Below, piece by piece: positions 51,621 through 59,817 of a DNA stretch of 64,000 nucleotides (position 1 is its first letter; each line of letters starts with the position of its first letter). Both the position numbers and the translations under genes were made by a program. The DNA is from Clavibacter californiensis (GTDB lineage: Bacteria > Actinomycetota > Actinomycetes > Actinomycetales > Microbacteriaceae): contig NZ_CP040792.1 of assembly GCF_021952865.1 (NCBI RefSeq), positions 496,001 to 560,000 on the forward strand. The letters are read 5' to 3'. A model generated the notes under the pieces. The model was given only the letters and a program-made list of their open reading frames with translations, ran no database searches and was not told the DNA's origin.

Positions 51621-54151
51621 GGGAGATCCGGCGCCGGCGCCGACGCCGACGCGTGCGGGTGCGTGCGCTCGAGCGCCGCGCCCTCGATGTCGACGTCCGG
51701 CAGGATCCGGTCGAGCCAGCGCGGCAGCCACCAGGCCGAGCGGCCGAGCAGGTGCATGAGCGCGGGCATCAGCAGCATCCGCACCACGAAGGCGTCGAGC
51801 AGCACGCCGAACGCGAGGCCGAAGCCGATCGACCGGATGATCGTCGACTCGGAGAAGACGAACCCGCCGAACACCGAGACCATGATCAGCGCCGCCGCGG
51901 TGACGACCGCGCGGCCGGCCCGGAACCCCTGCACCACCGCGAGCCGCGCCTCGGCGCCGTGCACGTACGCCTCCCGCATGCCGCTGGCGAGGAACAGCTG
52001 GTAGTCCATGGCGAGGCCGAACAGGATCCCGACGAGGATCACCGGCAGGAAGCTCAGGATCGGTCCGCTGCTCTCCAGTCCGATGAGGCTCGCGCCCCAG
52101 CCGAACTGGAACACGGCGACGATGAGGCCGTAGGTCGCGAACAGCGACAGCACGAACCCGCCCGTCGCGATCAGCGGCAGGAGGATCGAGCGGAACACCA
52201 CGATCAGGATCAGCAGCGACAGCCCGACGACCACGAGCAGGTAGAGCGGCAGCACCGCGGCCAGCGCCTCGGAGATGTCGATGTTCGTGGCGGCCTGCCC
52301 GGCGACGCCGAGCGTGATCCCGCCGTCGAGCTCGGGCAGCGCGCGGATGTCCTGCACGAGCTCCTCGGTGGATGCGCTGTTCGGGCCCTCCTGCGGGAGC
52401 ACCTGGAACGCGAGCACCGTCCCGTCGTCGGTGTTGGCGACGGGGGCGACGGCGACCACGTCGTCGAGGTCGTGCAGGGCCTGCGCGACCTCGACCTGCG
52501 TCGCGAGGAGATCGCCCTCGCCGACGCCCGCGGGTACGTCGGCGACCACGAGCAGCGGGCCGTTGGCGCCCTCGCCGAACTCGTCGGCGACCGTCGTGAA
52601 CGCGCGCTGGCTGGTGGATCCGGCCGGCTCGCTGGATCCGTCGGGCAGGCCGAGCCGCATCGACAGGCTCGGGATCGCGATCACGAGCAGGGCGACGACC
52701 GTGCCGAGCACCGTGAGCACGGCGCGCGCGTTCGACATGGGCTTCAAGGCCGTCGCGGCCTCCTGCGGGCGGGCGGGGTCGGCGGCCGCTGCGCGCGCAC
52801 GGTCCCGCTTCCGCAGCACGCGCGTCCCGGCGAGGCCGAGCACCGCGGGCGTGAGCGTGATGGCGACGAGCACCGCGACGAGCACGCAGACCGCGCCGAC
52901 CGTGCCCATCAGGGCGAGGAACGGCACGCCCGTGATGTTGAGGGCGAGGAGCGCGACGATCACCGTGGATCCCGCGAACACGACCGCCGTGCCCGACGTG
53001 CCGTTCGCGAGCCCGATCGACTCACGCACGCCGGTGCCCGCGAGCATCTGCTTCCGATGCCGGTTGACGATGAAGAGGGAGTAGTCGATGCCGACCGCGA
53101 GGCCGAGCATCACGCCCAGCACCGGGGTCACCGACGCCATGTCGACGACGCCGGAGAAGGCGAGCGACGCGGTGACGCCGACGCCCACGCCGACCACCGC
53201 CGTGACGATGGGGAGCGACGCGGCGATGACCGTGCCGAGCATCACGATGAGCACGATGGCCGCGAACACGAGGCCGACCACCTCGCCGATGCCGAAGATC
53301 TCCGGCACGCCCTGCGCCAGGTCGGTCGCGAAGTCGACGCTCGTGCCGTCGACGGGGGAGTCCTGGAAGTGCGCGATCGCGGCCTCCTTGGTCTCCTCGG
53401 AGAGCTCGAGGCGCGGATCCGTGAAGGAGACGTTGACGATGGCCGTCGAGCCGTCCGCGGAGACGACGCCGATTCCGTCCGTGAGGCCGAGGAGCGTGCG
53501 GCCGAGCTCGGCCTGCTCGGCGCCCGACTCGAGCTGCGTGCGATTGGTGTCGACGGTGGCCTGCTGCTGCTGGAGGGCCTGGGTCTGCGCATCGAGCTGG
53601 GCCTGCTGCGCGTCGAGCGCGGCGATCTGCGCGGCGGGCGCGCCCGCGGCCTCGGCCTGCTGGCGCGCGGCGGTGAGCTGCTGCTGGCCCGCGTCGAGCT
53701 GCGCCTTCCCAGCGTCGAGCTGCTGCTGCGCGGCGTCGAGCTGCGTGCGGCCCGCGGTGACCTGCTCCTCGCCGCTCGTGAGCTGCGCGGCCTGGTCGGC
53801 GCGCTGCTGGGTGACCGCGAAGGGATCCACAACGCGCGCGACGCCCGGGAGGTCGCCCGCGCTCGTGGCCAGGGCCGAGATTTCGGCCTTCTGCTCGTCG
53901 GTGAAGGCGGAGCCGTCGGTGGTGCGGTAGACGACCGTGCCGGTGCCGCCCGCGGTGTCGGGGAGCGTCTGCGCGAGCTCGTCGGTGACCGCGCCGGACG
54001 CCGTGCCGGGGATGTCGAAGCTGTTGCCGAGGGCGCCGGCGAACGCGAGGAACGAGCCCACGCCGATGCCGAGGATCACCACCCACGAGACGATCACGAG
54101 CCACGCGCGACGCGCGGCCATCGAACCGAGCCGGTACAGCACTGACGCCAT
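51524..54151 (-). CDS. MMPL/RND-family membrane transporter
   Basis: 875 residues. Two halves each begin with a helix and a large extracytoplasmic loop followed by a bundle of helices. Segments such as GIDYSLFIVNRHRKQMLAG and FGLAMDYQLFLASGMREAYV are the conserved GxxxDY motifs of MMPL/SSD-type proton-driven transporters. The first loop contains a long Gln/Ala-rich coiled coil at about residues 114-218 with repeats such as LDAGKAQLDAGQQQL. The Gln/Pro/Ala-rich C-terminal tail encodes the 97-bp repeat. It probably exports lipids or drugs. Divergent TetR at 54219 is the likely regulator. Confidence 0.93.
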   Translation of the reverse strand: MASVLYRLGSMAARRAWLVIVSWVVILGIGVGSFLAFAGALGNSFDIPGTASGAVTDELAQTLPDTAGGTGTVVYRTTDGSAFTDEQKAEISALATSAGDLPGVARVVDPFAVTQQRADQAAQLTSGEEQVTAGRTQLDAAQQQLDAGKAQLDAGQQQLTAARQQAEAAGAPAAQIAALDAQQAQLDAQTQALQQQQATVDTNRTQLESGAEQAELGRTLLGLTDGIGVVSADGSTAIVNVSFTDPRLELSEETKEAAIAHFQDSPVDGTSVDFATDLAQGVPEIFGIGEVVGLVFAAIVLIVMLGTVIAASLPIVTAVVGVGVGVTASLAFSGVVDMASVTPVLGVMLGLAVGIDYSLFIVNRHRKQMLAGTGVRESIGLANGTSGTAVVFAGSTVIVALLALNITGVPFLALMGTVGAVCVLVAVLVAITLTPAVLGLAGTRVLRKRDRARAAAADPARPQEAATALKPMSNARAVLTVLGTVVALLVIAIPSLSMRLGLPDGSSEPAGSTSQRAFTTVADEFGEGANGPLLVVADVPAGVGEGDLLATQVEVAQALHDLDDVVAVAPVANTDDGTVLAFQVLPQEGPNSASTEELVQDIRALPELDGGITLGVAGQAATNIDISEALAAVLPLYLLVVVGLSLLILIVVFRSILLPLIATGGFVLSLFATYGLIVAVFQFGWGASLIGLESSGPILSFLPVILVGILFGLAMDYQLFLASGMREAYVHGAEARLAVVQGFRAGRAVVTAAALIMVSVFGGFVFSESTIIRSIGFGLAFGVLLDAFVVRMLLMPALMHLLGRSAWWLPRWLDRILPDVDIEGAALERTHPHASASAPAPDLPAGLPADGGHGAHAAPPTASTIQAETAAAPRD

Positions 54152-54206
54152 GTCATCTCCCTCAGACGCTTCGACGATACGCTACGTCTCGTCTAGTTTC
54201 TGCGGC

Positions 54207-54212
54207 TAGCCT
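54207..54212 (+). promoter_or_regulatory. Putative leaderless -10 box (TAGCCT)
   Basis: TAGCCT ends six bases before GTG 54219. The 67-base gap to the divergent MMPL gene must hold both promoters and the operator; a TACGTCTCGTCTAG stretch at 54183-54196 is the most likely binding region. Confidence 0.4.
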
Positions 54213-54218
54213 GTGCAG

Positions 54219-54803
54219 GTGAACGAGCACCGAACCGGACGGGTCCGCAGCGAAGCGGCCCGCGAGGCCATCCTCGGCGCGACCGTGCGCCTCATCCACG
54301 CCGTCGGCTACGACCACCTCACGATCGAGGGCGTCGCCAAGGAGGCTGGCGTCGGCAAGCAGACGATCTACCGGTGGTGGCCGTCCCGCGGCGCGCTCAT
54401 CGCCGAGTGCATGACCGAGGGCCGCCTGATGCCGGTGGAGTTCGCCGTCCCCGACACGGGCGACCTCCTCGCCGACATCGAGCGCTGGCTCACCGGCGTG
54501 CTCGCCGTGCTCGACGCGCCCACCGGCGGCCCGCTCGTGCGCTCGCTCGTCGCGGCCGCCGCCGAGGATGCGGCCGTGGGCGACACCCTGAGCGCGAGCC
54601 TCGGCGTCGACCGCGACCTCTCCGAGCGCCTGGCCTCGGGGATCCGCGCGGGCCAGCTCCCCGCCGACGCGCCCGTCGACGAGCTCGGCCAGGCGATCCT
54701 CGGCGTCATCGTGCTGCGCGTGCTCGGCCGCAAGGGCGACCACGCGGAGAGCGTGACGCGGCTGGTGCGGTTCGTGCTGGGGGGTGGCGGGGCGGCGGGC
54801 TGA
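54219..54803 (+). CDS. TetR-family regulator of the MMPL transporter
   Basis: 194 residues. HTH: SEAAREAILGATVRLIHAVG then TIEGVAKEAGVGKQTIYRWW, the KQTIYRWW form typical of the TetR_C_16 subgroup; C-terminal helices follow and end in a Gly/Ala tail. GTG 54219 fits the leaderless -10 box; a GTG six bases earlier is also possible. It diverges from the MMPL gene across 67 bases and is expected to repress it. The 3' end lies 12 bases from the converging dehydrogenase gene. Confidence 0.92.
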   Translation: MNEHRTGRVRSEAAREAILGATVRLIHAVGYDHLTIEGVAKEAGVGKQTIYRWWPSRGALIAECMTEGRLMPVEFAVPDTGDLLADIERWLTGVLAVLDAPTGGPLVRSLVAAAAEDAAVGDTLSASLGVDRDLSERLASGIRAGQLPADAPVDELGQAILGVIVLRVLGRKGDHAESVTRLVRFVLGGGGAAG

Positions 54804-54815
54804 CCAGAGCCCGCA

Positions 54816-55673
54816 TCACCCGTACGCGTAGAACCCCTCGCCGGACTCCACGCCGAGCTTGCCCTTGTCGAGGTACTCGCTCTTGAGGTGCGCCGCCCAC
54901 GCCTGGGCGCCCGGCTCGTCGCTCGCGGCGGAGACCGCGTAGGCGGTGCGGAGGCCGACGACGTCGTAGATCTGGAACGGACCGAGCGGCGCACCGGTCG
55001 CGATGCGCCAGGTGGTGTCGACCGTCTTCGGATCCGCGACGCCCGTCAGCACCAGGCCCGCGGCCGCCTCGAGCAGCGGCACGAGGAGGGAGTTGAGCAC
55101 GTAGCCGGGCTGCTCCTTCTTCAGCGGGATCGGGACCATGCCGATCTCCTCCGCGAACGCGACCACCCGGTCGAACACCTCGGGCGACGTGCGCCCGGTG
55201 CCCATGATCTCGGCCGTGTTCTGCACCCACACGTGGTTCGCGAAGTGCAGCGCGAGGAAGCGGTCGGGGCGGCCGGTGGATTCGGCGATGTCGCTCGGGA
55301 GGAGCGTCGACGAGTTGGTGGCGAAGACCGTGCGCTCGGGGGCGGCGTCGGCGATGCGGCGGTAGACGTCCTGCTTGAGGTCGAGGGACTCGGGGACGGC
55401 CTCGATCACGAGGTCGGCGTCGGCGACGGAGGCGGCGAGGTCGTTCGTCAGCTGGATGCCGGCCGCCGCGGCGGTCGCGGACTCCCGGGTCTCCTCGCCG
55501 GACTCGGAGACGTACTGCGCGACGATCGCATCGAGCCGCCCGCGCGCGGCCTCGAGCGCGGCATCGTCCACGTCGTAGCTGATGACGGTCTTGCCGTGGT
55601 TCGCGGCCTGGAACGCGATCTGCGCGCCGAGCACCCCGGCTCCGAGGACGGTGACGTTCGCGAATGCGGGCAT
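54816..55673 (-). CDS. 3-hydroxyacyl-CoA dehydrogenase
   Basis: 285 residues, the size of a stand-alone enzyme. NAD motif VTVLGAGVLGAQIAFQAANH, then ADLVIEAVPESLDLKQDVY, FATNSSTLLPSDIAESTGRP with catalytic-loop Ser/Asn, RFLALHFANHVWVQNTAEIM with catalytic His, and PGYVLNSLLVPLLEAA. It oxidises 3-hydroxyacyl-CoA (for example 3-hydroxybutyryl-CoA) in fatty-acid or butyrate metabolism. ATG 55673 follows AAGGAG. Flanked by unrelated genes, so probably monocistronic. Confidence 0.93.
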   Translation of the reverse strand: MPAFANVTVLGAGVLGAQIAFQAANHGKTVISYDVDDAALEAARGRLDAIVAQYVSESGEETRESATAAAAGIQLTNDLAASVADADLVIEAVPESLDLKQDVYRRIADAAPERTVFATNSSTLLPSDIAESTGRPDRFLALHFANHVWVQNTAEIMGTGRTSPEVFDRVVAFAEEIGMVPIPLKKEQPGYVLNSLLVPLLEAAAGLVLTGVADPKTVDTTWRIATGAPLGPFQIYDVVGLRTAYAVSAASDEPGAQAWAAHLKSEYLDKGKLGVESGEGFYAYG

Positions 55674-55863
55674 GGGGGACTCCTTCTGTGGACGCGGCGG
55701 CGGGCGGTTCCCGCGGCTGGCGTCCTCGCCACCGAACCACCGGGCGGAGCGGGCGGAGGATCCCGTGCGGCGAGCGGACATCCGGCGACCGTCAGCCCGG
55801 CTCATCCCCGGCCGGCACTCGGTAGCGTCGAGGAGCGGATCCCTCCGCCGAGCAGGAGGACCC

Positions 55864-56721
55864 ATGAGCGAGACCCCGAGGCGCAGGCCCCTCGAACCCC
55901 TCGACCCCGCCGACCAGGGCGTCGCGGGCGAGCTGCGCCGCGACCGCTTCCTCGGCGACCGCGACCTCACGCGCTGGGTGACGCCGGTCGGCCGGATCCT
56001 CGCCCGCGTCGTGGAGCGGATCATGCGGGCGCTCGGCCCGTACGCGGCGCTCGTGATCACGCTGCTGGTCGGTCTCGTGCTCGCGTTCGGCCTCGCCGCG
56101 ATCGCCGCGCAGGTCTACGACAACGTGACCGACGCCGACGGGGTCGCCGGCCTCGACAAGCCGCTCCTCGCCTTCATGATCGGCATCCGCACGCCGTGGC
56201 TCAACGACGCCGCGACCGCGTACACGGACGTCGCGGGCGTCGTGGTCATGCCGATCATCGCGGTGGTGACGATGCTGTTCCTCGCCATCCGGCGGCGCTC
56301 GTGGACCCCGGTCATCCTCGTGCTCGCGGCCGGCGGCGGATCCCTCCTGCTCACCGTCGCCGGCAAGGACATCATCGACCGCGCCCGCCCCGACCTCGCC
56401 GACGCGGTGCCGCCGTACGAGACCTCGCCGTCGTTCCCGAGCGGCCACACGCAAAACGCGGTCGCGATCGCCGGGATCCTCGCCTACCTGCTCCTCCTGC
56501 GCCAGCACCGCCGCGCGACCCGCGTGCTCTCGATCACGGTGGCCGTGGTCTTCGCCGTCACCATCGGCGCCACCCGCGTGTATCTCGGCCACCACTGGTT
56601 CACGGATGTGCTGGCCGCCTTCTTCCTCGGCGGCGCGTGGCTGGCGCTGGTGATCACGGCGCATCGGCTGTACCTGACGGCCCGCCGGCCGGAGCCTGTG
56701 GAGGCGGGGCCCGTCGGCTGA
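55864..56721 (+). CDS. PAP2-family membrane phosphatase
   Basis: 285 residues. After a ~55-residue charged N-terminus there are about five helices. The three PAP2 phosphatase motifs are present in order: KDIIDRARP, PSFPSGHT and RVYLGHHWFTDVLAA, with the catalytic His residues facing the outside of the membrane. Likely an undecaprenyl-pyrophosphate or lipid phosphate phosphatase. ATG 55864 follows AGGAGG. The preceding GGTAGCGT may hold the -10 box. Confidence 0.93.
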   Translation: MSETPRRRPLEPLDPADQGVAGELRRDRFLGDRDLTRWVTPVGRILARVVERIMRALGPYAALVITLLVGLVLAFGLAAIAAQVYDNVTDADGVAGLDKPLLAFMIGIRTPWLNDAATAYTDVAGVVVMPIIAVVTMLFLAIRRRSWTPVILVLAAGGGSLLLTVAGKDIIDRARPDLADAVPPYETSPSFPSGHTQNAVAIAGILAYLLLLRQHRRATRVLSITVAVVFAVTIGATRVYLGHHWFTDVLAAFFLGGAWLALVITAHRLYLTARRPEPVEAGPVG

Positions 56722-56749
56722 TCCGTCCGGGGTGTGTCACGGTGGAGAC

Positions 56750-56989
56750 ATGGACGACAGGCGCGACTTCGAGCACGACTCCGCGGCACACCAGCGTCTG
56801 ACGGGTGAGCCGTCGGCTCGTCAGATCCTCGTGCTGATCGCGGTGACCGCGTTCATGTCCGCGTCCGCCCTGGCCTTCGTCGAGCTCGAGTTCGTGATGC
56901 GGATCGTCGTGATGGTGGTCGTGATGCTGGTGCTCATGCTGATCGGCCGGGTCGTCATCCGCCGCAGCAACCTCCGCCGGCACCGCTAG
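56750..56989 (+). CDS. Small two-helix membrane protein
   Basis: 79 residues: an acidic N-terminus (MDDRRDFEHDSAAHQRLTGE), then two hydrophobic segments, ILVLIAVTAFMSASALAFV and FVMRIVVMVVVMLVLMLIG, and a basic tail RRSNLRRHR. No family recognised. ATG 56750 follows GGTGGAG. It is 28 bases after the phosphatase and may be in its operon. Confidence 0.65.
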   Translation: MDDRRDFEHDSAAHQRLTGEPSARQILVLIAVTAFMSASALAFVELEFVMRIVVMVVVMLVLMLIGRVVIRRSNLRRHR

Positions 56990-57026
56990 CGCGCGCGCCA
57001 GGGTCGCTCCGTGCAACCCTTGCCGC

Positions 57027-57449
57027 ATGGATCTCGAGGTCGGCCCCGCGCTGACCATCCCCGCGGCTGAGCTGCGGTGGCGGTTCTCGCGGTCGTCCGG
57101 GCCCGGCGGGCAGCACGTCAACACGTCGGACAGCCGGGTGCAGCTCACGTGGAGCCCGGCCGAGTCCCTGGTGCTGACCGATCAGCAGCGGGAGAGGATC
57201 CTCGACCGGCTCGGCCGACGCCTGGTCGCCGGGACCATCACGGTGGCGGTCTCCGAGCAGCGGTCGCAGCTGCGGAATCGGGTGGCCGCGCTCGACGCTC
57301 TCCGCGAGATCGTGGAGGATGCGCTCGCGCCCGACGCCGCCCCGCGACGACCGACCCGGCCCACGAAGGGCTCGCAGCGTCGCCGCCTCGCGGCCAAGAC
57401 GCAGCGCTCCGCCACGAAGCAGCAGCGCAAGCGGCCGACCGGCGACTGA
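57027..57449 (+). CDS. arfB: ArfB-type ribosome rescue peptidyl-tRNA hydrolase
   Basis: 140 residues. The release-factor GGQ motif is at 27-29 in SSGPGGQHVNTSDSRVQL, which hydrolyses peptidyl-tRNA on stalled ribosomes. The C-terminal tail (RRPTRPTKGSQRRRLAAKTQ ... KQQRKRP) is strongly basic, as in ArfB/YaeJ, where it enters the empty mRNA channel. Length matches ArfB (about 140) rather than full release factors. ATG 57027; the leader is short with no clear ribosome site. Stand-alone gene. Confidence 0.95.
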   Translation: MDLEVGPALTIPAAELRWRFSRSSGPGGQHVNTSDSRVQLTWSPAESLVLTDQQRERILDRLGRRLVAGTITVAVSEQRSQLRNRVAALDALREIVEDALAPDAAPRRPTRPTKGSQRRRLAAKTQRSATKQQRKRPTGD

Positions 57450-57476
57450 GCGCGCTGGTGGACGGGCGTCAGCGGA

Positions 57477-58526
57477 TCAGGCGGACGCCCCCACGGACAC
57501 ATCGGCCCGGTCCCACCCCAGCGCCTCGCCGATCTGCTTGATCGCCGCGAGCGAGCGCAGGTTGAAGTCGACGCCGAGCTGGTTGGGGATCGTGACGAGG
57601 AGGGTGTCCGCCGCGGCGATCGCCTGGTCGGCACCGAGCTCCTCGATGAGGCGCTCGGGGGTGCCGATGTAGGAGCGGCCGAAGCGCCACTTCTCGCCGC
57701 CGACCTGGCCGACCTGGTCCTTGCCCTCGATCTGCGAGCGGACGCCGAAGTAAGCTTCCGACTCGTCGTCGATGATCGGGATGATGCTGCGGCTGACGCT
57801 CACGCGCGGCTCCCACGCGTGCCCGGCGGCGGCCCAGCCGTCGCGGAACAGCTGGATCTGCTCGGCCTGGAGCACGTCGAGCGGCACGCCGGTGTCCTCC
57901 GAGAGGAGCGTCGACGACATGAGGTTCATGCCCTGCTCGGCCGCCCATTGGCCGGTCGCGCGCGTGCCGGCGCCCCACCAGATCCGCTCGCGCAGGCCAG
58001 GCGACTGCGGCGTGATCGCGACGCCGCCCGCGATGATGCCGCGCTGCGGGGCCGCGGTCGCGAGCTCCTCGCCCTCGAGCGCGCGGAGGAAGAGGTCGGT
58101 GTGGCGGCGGGCCATGTCGGCGTCGGTCTCGCCGTCGCGGGGCACGTAGCCGAACGACTCGTAGCCGGCCTCGACCTGCTCGGGCGATCCGCGGCTGATG
58201 CCGAGCTGCACCCGGCGGTTGGAGATGAGGTCGGTCATGGCCGCCTCCTCCGCCATGTAGAGGGGGTTCTCGTAGCGCATGTCGACGACGCCGGTGCCGA
58301 TCTCGATCCGGCTGGTGCGGCTCGCGATGGCGGCCAGCAGCGGGAACGGCGACGCCTGCTGCGGCGCGAAGTGGTGCACGCGGAAGTACGCGCCGTCGAT
58401 GCCGATCTCCTCCGCCGCGACGGCGAGGTCGATCGACTGGAGGAGCGAGTCCTGAGCGGTGCGCACGCGGGATCCGCGCACGTCCTGCCAGTGGTTGAAC
58501 GACAGGAAGCCGATCTTCGTGGCCAT
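57477..58526 (-). CDS. LLM-class flavin-dependent oxidoreductase
   Basis: 349-residue bacterial luciferase-like TIM barrel. Begins KIGFLSFNHWQDVRGSRVRT, includes RVHHFAPQQASPFPLLAAIA, SRTSRIEIGTGVVDMRYENP and RRVQLGISRGSPEQVEAG, all standard for this class. It uses FMNH2 or F420 with O2 on an unidentified substrate. Start ATG 58526 follows GAGGAGCG. Convergent with arfB and divergent from the DUF2200 gene; no partner flavin reductase nearby. Confidence 0.92.
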   Translation of the reverse strand: MATKIGFLSFNHWQDVRGSRVRTAQDSLLQSIDLAVAAEEIGIDGAYFRVHHFAPQQASPFPLLAAIASRTSRIEIGTGVVDMRYENPLYMAEEAAMTDLISNRRVQLGISRGSPEQVEAGYESFGYVPRDGETDADMARRHTDLFLRALEGEELATAAPQRGIIAGGVAITPQSPGLRERIWWGAGTRATGQWAAEQGMNLMSSTLLSEDTGVPLDVLQAEQIQLFRDGWAAAGHAWEPRVSVSRSIIPIIDDESEAYFGVRSQIEGKDQVGQVGGEKWRFGRSYIGTPERLIEELGADQAIAAADTLLVTIPNQLGVDFNLRSLAAIKQIGEALGWDRADVSVGASA

Positions 58527-58640
58527 GGGGCGCTCCTCGGTGCTCGACGGCGACGGATCCGGGTGGATGCGTCTGCATGGAGTCGAACCGCCGCGGGGCG
58601 CTGGCCTATTCCCGGCCTCGACCCCGCGGCCTCATCGGCC

Positions 58641-58646
58641 TACGCT
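58641..58646 (+). promoter_or_regulatory. Leaderless -10 box (TACGCT)
   Basis: TACGCT, then six bases, then the ATG of the DUF2200 gene, with no ribosome site. This is the clearest example of the recurring leaderless arrangement in the window. Confidence 0.5.
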
Positions 58647-58652
58647 CCGACC

Positions 58653-58994
58653 ATGCACCGCATCTTCACGACGCCGTTCGCCGTGGTCTACCCGCTCTAC
58701 GTGAAGAAGGTCGAGCGCAAGGGGCACACGCAGGCGGAGGTCGACCAGGTGATCACCTGGCTCACCGGCTTCGACGCCGTGGAGCTCCAGCACCACCTCG
58801 AGGCGGAGACCACCTTCGAGGACTTCTTCGCGGCCGCCCGCCTCACCCCGCTCGCCGACGAGGTGCGCGGCGTGATCTGCGGCGTCCGCATCGAGGAGAT
58901 CGACGATCCGCTGATGAAGCAGGTGCGGATCCTCGACAAGCTCGTCGACGAGATCGCCCGCGGCCGCCCGATGGCGAAGGTGCTGCGCGGATGA
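58653..58994 (+). CDS. DUF2200-family protein
   Basis: 113 residues: HRIFTTPFAVVYPLYVKKVE, GHTQAEVDQVITWLTGFD and ICGVRIEEIDDPLMKQVRIL identify DUF2200, a small cytoplasmic family of unknown function conserved in many bacteria. Predicted mainly helical with no membrane segment. It appears to have a leaderless start. The final residues GRPMAKVLRG are the usual conserved end, showing the gene is intact. Confidence 0.9.
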   Translation: MHRIFTTPFAVVYPLYVKKVERKGHTQAEVDQVITWLTGFDAVELQHHLEAETTFEDFFAAARLTPLADEVRGVICGVRIEEIDDPLMKQVRILDKLVDEIARGRPMAKVLRG

Positions 58995-59007
58995 GGGTCG
59001 CTCGTGG

Positions 59008-59268
59008 TCAGTAGTGGTCGCGCGCTTGCAGGATCACGATGTGCTCGTCGGTGACCAGATAGACCAGGCGATTCGCCTCGTCGATGCGCCGTGACCACGC
59101 GCCCGAGAGGATGTGCTTGAGGGGCTCGGGCTTGCCCGGTCCCGCGAACGGGTCGCGCATCACGTCCCGGATCAGCGCGTTGATCCGCTTGAGCGTCTTG
59201 CGATCCTGGCTCTGCCAGTAGGTGCAGTCCTTCCAGCCGTCGGCGTCGAAGGCGAGCTGTCGGCTCAC
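59008..59268 (-). CDS. yoeB: YoeB-family mRNA interferase toxin
   Basis: 86 residues, the YoeB length. Family features: LAFDADGWKDCTYWQSQDRK, INALIRDVMRDPFAGPGKPE, PLKHILSGAWSRRIDEANRL and the C-terminal QARDHY. The conserved Glu, Arg and terminal His-Tyr residues needed for ribosome-dependent mRNA cleavage are all present, so it looks active. The GTG start overlaps the antitoxin stop (GTGA), giving the normal antitoxin-first order. Confidence 0.96.
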   Translation of the reverse strand: MSRQLAFDADGWKDCTYWQSQDRKTLKRINALIRDVMRDPFAGPGKPEPLKHILSGAWSRRIDEANRLVYLVTDEHIVILQARDHY

Positions 59269-59516
59269 TCCTCGATCAGCTCGTGCGTCTCGAACTCGCC
59301 TCGGCGTGCCCGCTCGAGCGCGCCCAGCAGCCGCTGCGCACCCTTGGCGTTCCGGAGCAGGTAGGCCGTCTCCGTGATCGCGTCGAAGTCGTCCTTCGAG
59401 ATCAAGACGGCGTTGCCGTGCTTCGAGACGACCTCCACGGGAGAGTGGTCGTCGTTGACCTGCTGGATGAGTCCGAACAGGTTCCGACGAGCGTCGGATG
59501 CGGTGATGGCGGACAT
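59265..59516 (-). CDS. yefM: YefM/Phd-family antitoxin
   Basis: 83 residues. The N-terminal Phd/YefM DNA-binding domain reads MSAITASDARRNLFGLIQQV then DDHSPVEVVSKHGNAVLISK, followed by an acidic tail (GEFETHELIEE) that wraps YoeB. ATG 59516 follows AAGGGG. It neutralises the downstream toxin and with it represses the operon through the operator 18 bases upstream. Confidence 0.96.
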   Translation of the reverse strand: MSAITASDARRNLFGLIQQVNDDHSPVEVVSKHGNAVLISKDDFDAITETAYLLRNAKGAQRLLGALERARRGEFETHELIEE

Positions 59517-59533
59517 GACGGGACCCCTTGATC

Positions 59534-59553
59534 TGGTACCGGAAAGCGTACCA
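59534..59553. promoter_or_regulatory. YefM-type operator with overlapping -10
   Basis: TGGTACCGGAAAGCGTACCA has outer arms TGGTAC/GTACCA and two GTAC cores whose centres are 12 bases apart, the spacing known for YefM-YoeB operators (TGTACA cores in E. coli). The minus-strand -10 candidate TACGCT lies between them at 59545-59550, so bound repressor would cover the promoter. Confidence 0.75.
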
Positions 59554-59565
59554 CTTGCGAGTCGA

Positions 59566-59817
59566 TCAGGAGGAGGCGACTTCGGCTTCTGAGGCGATGC
59601 GCACGGCATCCGCCAGCACCGAGGACGGCAGCACGGCGCTCGCGTGCAGCACCTCGATCCCGAGCAGGCGACCGTCGGCGTCGAAGTCGAGGGCGACCTC
59701 GCCGCGCTCGCCGGGCGTCGCGATCGAGTGGATCGTCGTGGCCGCGTGACCGTCGCCGAGGGGGTCGGCCAGCGCGATGTACGCGGCGTCCGCGACCGCG
59801 TCGTAGGTCACGCGCAT
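59566..59817 (-). CDS. DUF2283-family protein
   Basis: 83 residues: MRVTYDAVADAAYIALADPL, then GEVALDFDADGRLLGIEVLH, the hallmark of DUF2283, a small beta-rich family of unknown function often near toxin-antitoxin genes. The start ATG overlaps the TetR stop by one base (TGATG), so it is co-translated with that regulator. The role in the pair is unknown. Confidence 0.9.
   Translation of the reverse strand: MRVTYDAVADAAYIALADPLGDGHAATTIHSIATPGERGEVALDFDADGRLLGIEVLHASAVLPSSVLADAVRIASEAEVASS

Noticed and set aside
59008-59817. DUF2283 gene as a third member of the toxin-antitoxin operon
   Set aside because: The toxin-antitoxin promoter and operator lie between it and yefM, and it overlaps the upstream TetR stop, so it belongs to the TetR transcript.
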